Assembly (NCBI RefSeq): GCF_022698165.1
Contig: NZ_JALDAY010000003.1
Coordinates: forward strand, 124,001-188,000
From: Streptomyces cylindrosporus
GTDB lineage: Bacteria > Actinomycetota > Actinomycetes > Streptomycetales > Streptomycetaceae
DNA length: 64,000 nt
Direction: 5' to 3'
Shown here: positions 54,469 through 64,000 of the stretch, piece by piece
Numbering within the stretch: the stretch's first letter is position 1
How the letters are laid out: each line of letters begins with the position of its first letter
Program-made: the position numbers and the translations under genes
Notes under the pieces: generated by a model
Database searches by the model: none
The model's input: only the letters and a program-made list of their open reading frames with translations
Told to the model about the DNA's origin: nothing

Positions 54469-55725
54469 GTGAAGCGCACCTCACGTGACATCCGCACCGC
54501 GAACCGCTACGAGGTGCTGCGCCAGATCATCGCCGAGTCTCCCACCTCCCGGCAGGAGCTGGCGGCCGCCACCGGGCTCAGCCTCGCCACGGTCGCCACC
54601 CTCGTCGGCGAGCTGCTCGACCTGCGGATGATCACGGAGGTCGGCTTCGAGGACTCGGCGGGCGGCCGTCCGCGGGGTCTCGTGGCCGTCAACGCGTCGG
54701 GGGGCGCGTTGATCGGCGTCGACATCGCGGAGACGTACGTCCATGTCGAGCTGTTCGACCTCGCGCTGAACGTGCTCGCCCGCGCCGACGAGGACATGCG
54801 CCCCGGCGAGAGCCTGCCCGAGCAGGTGGTCAGCCATGTGGCCGCCGCCGTGGGCTCCGTGGTCGCGCAGGCCGGGATCGAGGGCGCGCGGGTGCTGGGC
54901 GTCGGGGTGAGCGTGCCGGGTCAGGTGAACCGCGACACCGGCATCTCGGAGTACGCGCCCAACTGGGACTGGCACGACGTGCCCCTGCTCGACCTGCTCT
55001 CCGAGGTCATCGCCTACCCCCTCTACCTGGACAACCCGCTGCGCGCCGGAGCGGTCGCCGAGATGTGGTTCGGGGCGGCGCGCGGGCGCGGGGACGCGGT
55101 CGTGGTCAACCTCGGCACCGGTGTCGGCGCCGGGCTCGCGCTCGGCGGCGGACTGTACAGAGGCGTGAGCAACAGCGCCGGCGAGTGGGGGCACACGACG
55201 CTCGTCCTGGACGGACGGCTGTGCCGCTGCGGCAACCACGGCTGCGTGGAGGCGTATGTCGGCGCGCCCGGAATCATGCTGAATCTGCGGGAGTTGAGCC
55301 CGCAGAGCCCGCTGCTCCACCCCGAGGACCAGACCGCGACCATCGACGCGCTGGCCCGTGGCGTGAGTGCGGGCGACCCCGTGGCCGTCAAGGTCGTGCG
55401 GGAGACGGCCCGTTACGTCGGCGCCGGCATCGCCAACCTGGTCAACGTCCTCAACCCAGAGATCGTCGTGCTCAGCAGCTGGGTCGCCCGCAGTCTGGGT
55501 GAGCCGCTGCTGCACGAGGTGCGCGAGGCCGTCGGACGGCACGCGCTGCCGCGGCCGATGGCCGCCACCCGGATCGTCCTCTCCCCCATCCCCACCGACC
55601 CGGCGTGCCTGGGCGCGGCGACGTTCGCGCTGGAGGGCGCGCTTCAGTCGGTGGGGCAGAGGAAGGCACCGTCCGCGAAACGCGCCGCCCCCGCGAGGGC
55701 CGGCCGTACCGCACCACCCTCATAA
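54469..55725 (+). CDS. ROK-family transcriptional repressor
   Basis: 418 residues from GTG 54469, with GAAGGGA upstream. The N-terminal helix-turn-helix (SRQELAAATGLSLATVATLVGELLDLRMI, about 27-60) is followed by a sugar-kinase-like ROK domain; the zinc/effector loop is CRCGNHGCVEAYVG and VVNLGTGVGAGLALGGG is the phosphate loop region. Such proteins repress carbohydrate operons until a sugar binds. Here it heads the galactan locus and should control both itself and the transporter genes through the shared motif. Confidence 0.9.
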   Translation: MKRTSRDIRTANRYEVLRQIIAESPTSRQELAAATGLSLATVATLVGELLDLRMITEVGFEDSAGGRPRGLVAVNASGGALIGVDIAETYVHVELFDLALNVLARADEDMRPGESLPEQVVSHVAAAVGSVVAQAGIEGARVLGVGVSVPGQVNRDTGISEYAPNWDWHDVPLLDLLSEVIAYPLYLDNPLRAGAVAEMWFGAARGRGDAVVVNLGTGVGAGLALGGGLYRGVSNSAGEWGHTTLVLDGRLCRCGNHGCVEAYVGAPGIMLNLRELSPQSPLLHPEDQTATIDALARGVSAGDPVAVKVVRETARYVGAGIANLVNVLNPEIVVLSSWVARSLGEPLLHEVREAVGRHALPRPMAATRIVLSPIPTDPACLGAATFALEGALQSVGQRKAPSAKRAAPARAGRTAPPS

Positions 55726-55762
55726 GGAGCCGTACCGCACCACCTTCACGACGACGGAAGGG

Positions 55763-57607
55763 ATGCACGTGCCTCACCCCCACCGCAGCAGATCCCTCCT
55801 GCTGAGGGCCGCAGCCGCGCTGGCCGTCACAGGGCCCCTGATATCCGCCCCGACCGCCTCGGCCGCCACCCCCACGGCGGCCGAGGTCTCCCCGCACGCC
55901 GCGCAGACCATCGACGACATCGGCGCGTCCGGCGCCTGGTGGGTCAACGACCTGCAGTACTTCAAGCCCGAGGTCCAGGCCCGGGTGGCTCGACTGCTCT
56001 TCTCCAAGCAGGGGTTGGCGCTCAGCTCCTACCGCTACAACATCGGCGGTGGCGGCGCCGCGGTCACCACCCCCGCCCGCGCCGCCGAGGACTTCCTGAG
56101 GCCCGACGGCTCGTACGACTGGAGCGCGGACAAGGGCGGGCAGACCTTCCTCAAGGCCGCGGCCCGCTACGGCGTCAAGGACCTGATCGGCTTCGTCAAC
56201 AGCGCGCCTGCGCAGTGGACGACCAACGGGCAGTCCTGCGGCGGCCAGTTGAAGCCGGAGAACGAGGGCGACTACGCGAAATACGTCGCCGACGTCACCG
56301 ACCACTTCGCGCGCCAGGGCGTGCAGCTGGACTACATCAGCCCCTTCAACGAGCCGGACAACGACTTCGGTTCGTGCGGCCAGGAGGGCATGAAGGTCAC
56401 GGTCGACCAACGCGACGACATCGTGCGGGCGTTGGGAGTCGAGCAGCGGGCCCGCAAGCAGAAGACGTCGATCATCGCCGACGAGTCGAGCCAGACCACC
56501 CAGTTCGTCTCCGAACTCCCGCAGTGGATCTCGCAGCCGGACACCCAGCAGTACGTCTCGGCCCTGGCGCACCACACGTACAACAACCCGAACGACGGCC
56601 AACTCGCCAATGTCTACGAGACGTCGAGGACCGTCGGCCAGAAGTCCTGGGCCACCGAGATCTGCTGCTTCGGCAAGGGCTCGACCGGCTGGAACCAGGA
56701 GTACGACCCGACCATCGACAACGCCCTGCTGATGTCGAGGATCATCTACAAGGACTTCGCGAGCGCCCACGACTCGGCGTTCCAGTGGTGGGTGGCGCTC
56801 GCGAGCGGCTACGGCACCGACCCGTACGCGAGGAACGACACCGGCTGGAACGACGGCCTGATCTACTACGACCCCGACTACGCGACGAACGGCAACCAGG
56901 CGCTGTACTTCACCAAGCGGTACTACGCGCTCGGCCAGTACAGCAGGTTCGTCCGGCCGGGCTCGGTCGCGCACGACGTGACGGGCGCGCCGGACGGCGT
57001 CGAGGTGTCCTCGTACGACAAGGACGGCACGTGGGTGGTAGTGGTCAACAACCACAACTCCACGGACACCCCGCTGAGTCTGCACTTCAACAGCAAGACA
57101 CCGGTACGGGCCACGCAGGCCGTCCGGACCTCGGCCACCGAGGACTGGGCGCGCGTCGCCAAGCCGTCGGTGAGCGGCGGGACGGCCACGGCGACCCTCG
57201 CGGCCCGCTCCGTGACGACGTACGTCTTCGACCAGAAGGGCCACGGGAGTACGGCGGTCACGGGCGCGCTGGCCGGGAAGCAGTCCGGCAAGTGCCTCAC
57301 CGCGGGCGCCTCCGGCGCGGCGATCAGCACCTGCACCGGCGGCGACGAGCAGTCCTGGTCGTACGACGCCAAGGGTGCCCTGAAGGGCGTGAACGGCTAT
57401 CTCACGGCCGGGAGTTCAGGGCTGACCACGACCGCCGACTTCACCGGTGACGCCTCGCAGCGGTGGCTGCTGAACGCCAACGGGCAGATCCTCAGCGAGG
57501 CGTCGGGCAAGTGCCTCGACGTCAGCGGCCAGGCGACCGCCGACGGCAGCAAGGTGATCCTCTACAGCTGCAACGGCGGCGCCAACGAGGCGTGGGCCAG
57601 GCAGTGA
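55763..57607 (+). CDS. Secreted GH30 endo-beta-1,6-galactanase with CBM13
   Basis: 614 residues from ATG 55763; GTG 55769 has better spacing to GGAAGGG. A signal peptide covers about 1-35. The GH30 catalytic domain follows, with acid/base Glu197 in SPFNEPDND and nucleophile Glu299 in WATEICCFG, then a small beta domain and a C-terminal ricin-type CBM13 (about 495-614, GKCLTAGASG and GKCLDVSGQATADGSKV with Cys pairs). It resembles GH30 enzymes that cut beta-1,6-galactan side chains of arabinogalactan; galactan specificity is inferred partly from the neighbouring GH2 and transporter genes. Confidence 0.85.
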   Translation: MHVPHPHRSRSLLLRAAAALAVTGPLISAPTASAATPTAAEVSPHAAQTIDDIGASGAWWVNDLQYFKPEVQARVARLLFSKQGLALSSYRYNIGGGGAAVTTPARAAEDFLRPDGSYDWSADKGGQTFLKAAARYGVKDLIGFVNSAPAQWTTNGQSCGGQLKPENEGDYAKYVADVTDHFARQGVQLDYISPFNEPDNDFGSCGQEGMKVTVDQRDDIVRALGVEQRARKQKTSIIADESSQTTQFVSELPQWISQPDTQQYVSALAHHTYNNPNDGQLANVYETSRTVGQKSWATEICCFGKGSTGWNQEYDPTIDNALLMSRIIYKDFASAHDSAFQWWVALASGYGTDPYARNDTGWNDGLIYYDPDYATNGNQALYFTKRYYALGQYSRFVRPGSVAHDVTGAPDGVEVSSYDKDGTWVVVVNNHNSTDTPLSLHFNSKTPVRATQAVRTSATEDWARVAKPSVSGGTATATLAARSVTTYVFDQKGHGSTAVTGALAGKQSGKCLTAGASGAAISTCTGGDEQSWSYDAKGALKGVNGYLTAGSSGLTTTADFTGDASQRWLLNANGQILSEASGKCLDVSGQATADGSKVILYSCNGGANEAWARQ

Positions 57608-57631
57608 CCCCGTAGGAACACCCCTGTGACC

Positions 57632-57665
57632 GAGGGCCGTCGGCACCCCTGACCCGGCGGCCCTC
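57632..57665 (+). terminator. Terminator-like hairpin after GH30 gene
   Basis: GAGGGCCG (57632-57639) pairs with CGGCCCTC (57658-57665) over an 18-base loop, 24 bp past the stop of the galactanase gene. It separates it from the transporter operon, which has its own upstream motif. Confidence 0.5.
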
Positions 57666-57714
57666 AACTCCCTTGCCCCACCCCTTTGTTCGTCATTCCG
57701 AACCGGATTTAACG

Positions 57715-57760
57715 CTTCGAACAGACTTCGTCCAACCCCTTGCCGAAGCCTTAGCCGAAG
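57715..57760. promoter_or_regulatory. Symmetric four-half-site operator before the transporter operon
   Basis: Two CTTCG half-sites (57715-57719, 57726-57730) face two CGAAG half-sites (57744-57748, 57756-57760) about a common centre near 57737; the middle contains AACCCCTTGCCGAA, the motif seen before the ROK gene. It ends 87 bp before the binding-protein start. A likely ROK-type operator. Confidence 0.6.
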
Positions 57761-57846
57761 GTTAACGTCCCGCACCGCAGAGCAATTCGAGCCACGTAGC
57801 GCTGAAGCCGTGGAGCCGCAGCCGCAATCGAGACAAGGACGTCAGC

Positions 57847-59112
57847 ATGTCGGCATTGAGCAACAGCAACTTCTCCCGCCGATCGCTCTTCCGGGCGGCC
57901 GCGGGCATGGCCGCCGCGGGCACGCTGGCGGCGTGTGGGAGCAACAACGGGCGGGGGGGCGGGTCCGGTTCGGGCAAGCAGCTCACCCAGATGTTCCACG
58001 CATACGGCGAGGCCGGAACCGAGCAGGCGATCAAGCGCTACGCCGCCGCGTACAAGGACGCGAACGTCACCACGCAGTGGATCACCAGCAGCGACTACGA
58101 GAGCAAGCTGTTCGCGACGCTGCTGACCAAGAGCGCACCGGACCTGTTCGAGTTCCACCCGCAGATCCAGTTGGTCAAGAGCGGGCAGGTGGCGGACCTG
58201 AGCGACCTCATCGACCCGGTCAAGAGCGACTTCAACCCGGCCGACATCAAGTCGCACACGGTCGACGGGAAGATATACGGCGTCCGGATGATCGACGACC
58301 CGCAGTTCTTCTTCTACCGGCCCTCACTCCTGGAGAAGGCCGGCGTCAAGGTCCCGGAGACCCTGGACGAGCTGATCGAGGCTGCCGCCAAGCTGACCAC
58401 CGGGAAGGTCAAGGGCCTGTACATCGGCAACGACCTGCACGCGGTCATCAACCCGATGATCTGGTCCGCGGGCGCCGACACTCTCAACGACAAGAACGAG
58501 ATCGCCTACCACACGCCCGGCGTCGTCGAGGGCATCAAGAAGATGCGCAAGCTGTTCACCAGCGGCGACCTTCTGCTGGACGCCCCCACCGACTACTGGG
58601 ACCCCTCTTCGCTCAGTCAGGGACTGTGTGCCATCCAGTTCTGCGGCATGTGGGCGATGCCCCAGTTCCAGAAGGCGCTCGGCGACGACATCGGCATCTT
58701 CCCCTTCCCGAAGACCATCGACTCCGGCAAGCAGTCGGTCTACAACGGCGGCTGGTCGATGTTCGTCAACGCCAAGGGCAGCAATGTCGACGCAGCCAAG
58801 GAGTACGTGAAGTGGTTGTGGATCGACCAGAAGAAGTACCAGGAGGACTGGGCGACTTCGTACGGCTTCCACATCCCGCCCCGGGCCTCGATCGCCGCGT
58901 CCGCCACCAAGCTCAAGTCGGGTCTGCCGGCCGAGGGCGTCAAGCTCTTCAACGAGTTCGGCCACTTCGACAACATCGGCTGGACGCAGGCGATGATCAC
59001 CGCGCTGGAGGACGTCTTCGCCGACTCCGTCCGCAAGGGCGGTGACCCGGAGGCGGCGCTCGACAAGGCCGACAAGGCGGTCAACCGCGAGCTCAAGAAG
59101 CTCTTCGGATAG
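57847..59112 (+). CDS. Carbohydrate ABC transporter substrate-binding lipoprotein
   Basis: 421 residues. Arg11-Arg12 (SRRSLFR), a hydrophobic stretch and LAAC with Cys30 make a Tat-type lipoprotein signal. The mature protein has the family 1 solute-binding fold (DLFEFHPQIQLVKSGQVADLSDLID; GLCAIQFCGMWAMPQFQKALGDDIGIFPFPKT). It is followed 20 bp later by permease genes. In this locus it should bind galacto-oligosaccharides released by the GH30 enzyme; the sugar is inferred from context. Confidence 0.9.
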   Translation: MSALSNSNFSRRSLFRAAAGMAAAGTLAACGSNNGRGGGSGSGKQLTQMFHAYGEAGTEQAIKRYAAAYKDANVTTQWITSSDYESKLFATLLTKSAPDLFEFHPQIQLVKSGQVADLSDLIDPVKSDFNPADIKSHTVDGKIYGVRMIDDPQFFFYRPSLLEKAGVKVPETLDELIEAAAKLTTGKVKGLYIGNDLHAVINPMIWSAGADTLNDKNEIAYHTPGVVEGIKKMRKLFTSGDLLLDAPTDYWDPSSLSQGLCAIQFCGMWAMPQFQKALGDDIGIFPFPKTIDSGKQSVYNGGWSMFVNAKGSNVDAAKEYVKWLWIDQKKYQEDWATSYGFHIPPRASIAASATKLKSGLPAEGVKLFNEFGHFDNIGWTQAMITALEDVFADSVRKGGDPEAALDKADKAVNRELKKLFG

Positions 59113-59132
59113 GCCCCCGGACGGACCTGGAC

Positions 59133-60094
59133 ATGTCGACGACCACGACGCGCGACCTCGCGAGCCCCGCCCCGGCCAAGGCCTCCTCGGCCAAGCCGCG
59201 GCGGGGTCTGCGGGGCAACAGCACCTTCAACTTCTGGCTCTTCACCGGCCCGTTCCTCATCGGGCTGATGATCTTCGTCTACGTTCCCATCGGCTGGAGC
59301 ATCTGGCTCAGCTTCTTCGACGCCCGCTTCACCGTCACGCCGGACAAGTTCATCGGCTTCGACAACTACAAGTACATGCTGACGAACGACGACTTCATCG
59401 GTTCGCTCGGCACCTTCACCGTCTTCGCCGCGTTCATCGTGCCCACCACCTGGGCGACCTCGCTGGGCCTCGCCCTGCTGGTGAACCGGCTGCGCTTCAT
59501 GCGGGCGTTCTTCCGGTCGGTCTTCTTCCTGCCGACCGCCGTGTCCTATGTCGCCGCGGCACTGATCTGGAAGATGTCCATCTTCAGCGGAGTCCGCTTC
59601 GGCCTGATGAACACGGTCATCGGTTGGTTCGGCGTCGACAACATCGCCTGGCTCGCCGACCCCAGTCCGCCCTGGTACTGGTTCGTCATCGTGACGCTGC
59701 GCATCTGGATCCAGTCCGGCTTCTACATGATCCTTTTCCTGGCGGCACTGCAGAACATCCCCGCCGAGCTGTACGAGGCCGCCGCCATCGACGGTGCCAA
59801 GCCGGGCTGGCAGACGTTCCGGTACATCACCCTGCCGCAGCTGCGGGCCACCTCGACCGCGGTGATCCTGCTTCTGATCATCGCCGCGTATCAGGCCTTC
59901 GACGAGTTCTTCAACCTGCTGGCCAAGACGACATGGGGGCGACCGCCTCTCGTCGAGCTCTACTACAAGGCCCTCGGCACGGAACAGGACTACGGCGCCG
60001 GCAGCGCGGGCGCGGTCATCCTGACCCTGCTCATCGTCATCGTCACCCTGTTCCAGGGCAAGATCATGGGCTTCGGAAGGGGGGACGAGTCCAA

Positions 60095-60098
<4 letters not shown>
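59133..60098 (+). CDS. Carbohydrate ABC transporter permease, MalF-like
   Basis: 321 residues with six transmembrane segments and the cytoplasmic EAA loop EAAAIDGAKPGWQTFRYITLP (about 213-233) that contacts the ATPase. It is coupled to the second permease by a GTGA overlap. No ATPase gene is in the operon; in Streptomyces the shared ATPase MsiK usually energises such importers. Confidence 0.92.
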
Positions 60099-63908
<3,810 letters not shown>

Positions 63909-63913
63909 GTGAC

Positions 63914-64000
63914 ATGGTCCTGAGGGCCCCCGCGGCCGACCGGCTCTTCAGCCGGTCGGCCGCGGTCGCGTCCTGCGTCGGTTTCGTCCTGATCGGCATG
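63914..64000 (+). CDS. Probable MFS transporter, N-terminal fragment
   Basis: The last 29 codons of the window read MVLRAPAADRLFSR followed by a hydrophobic segment AAVASCVGFVLIGM with no stop, like the first helix of a major facilitator transporter. The start is five bases past the galactosidase stop. A 16-bp palindrome lies inside these codons. Too short for firm assignment. Confidence 0.4.
   Translation, partial: MVLRAPAADRLFSRSAAVASCVGFVLIGM

Overview
The window is high-GC DNA with the strong third-position G/C bias, GTG starts and gene families of a Streptomyces chromosome (PucR, ROK, SpoIIE-type phosphatases, DUF2637, ABC sugar importers without a local ATPase, an AldO-like alditol oxidase). 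I saw no rRNA, tRNA or CRISPR. Most of it reads as chromosome-arm or core-flanking metabolic DNA; about 40.9-46.9 kb is accessory.

Layout: (1) 1-2360, leftward urtA-urtB-urtC urea importer with a GlnR-like site upstream, then a MarR regulator, a UrtA/AmiC-like binding protein without a signal peptide, and a SpoIIE phosphatase that has lost parts of its sensor and kinase domains. (2) 6.7-11.5 kb, P450, DUF2278/lamin-tail protein, SRPBCC protein, and a TetR gene divergent from an NAD(P)-binding oxidoreductase with two operator copies between them. (3) 11.5-20.2 kb, purine catabolism: leftward FAD, Fe-S and molybdenum subunits of xanthine dehydrogenase ending at a terminator, then an AzgA-like permease and the XdhC maturation factor; pucR is divergent. 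With the urea importer this gives a nitrogen-scavenging neighbourhood. (4) 20.3-26 kb, TPR, DUF2231, small Gln-rich and GntR genes, an iron-box-controlled siderophore reductase, and a DUF2637 membrane protein facing an RsbW-like kinase across a 21-bp terminator stem. (5) 26-40.6 kb, GH38 alpha-mannosidase, two secreted proteins, a membrane-anchored HTH protein, pyruvate oxidase, PP2C phosphatase, LuxR-type regulator, DUF456, F420-type oxidoreductase, alkylation repair pair (ogt, ada/alkA) and rsgA with an unusual leader.

(6) 40.9-46.9 kb, accessory island: decayed IS5-type element, a small gene with an in-frame stop, and a divergent cassette of a TPR-CHAT (caspase-like) protease of about 1193 residues opposite a zinc-ribbon protein and a three-TM protein. 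This is the best candidate for an undescribed system. (7) 47-53 kb, a sigma-like/anti-sigma/CBM2 membrane fusion, an ECF sigma factor with its membrane partner, a radical SAM enzyme with an atypical cysteine motif, a flavin reductase-like protein and a hydroxyacid dehydrogenase broken by an internal deletion. (8) 53-64 kb, alditol oxidase, then what looks like a beta-1,6-galactan (arabinogalactan side-chain) utilisation locus: ROK repressor, secreted GH30 galactanase with CBM13, binding protein, two permeases and a cytoplasmic GH2 beta-galactosidase, with a shared operator-like motif before the ROK gene and before the transporter. The window ends in the start of a probable MFS transporter.

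Start sites were chosen from ribosome-binding sites and family alignment from memory. No database search was run, so family names rest on recognised motifs and remembered homologues.
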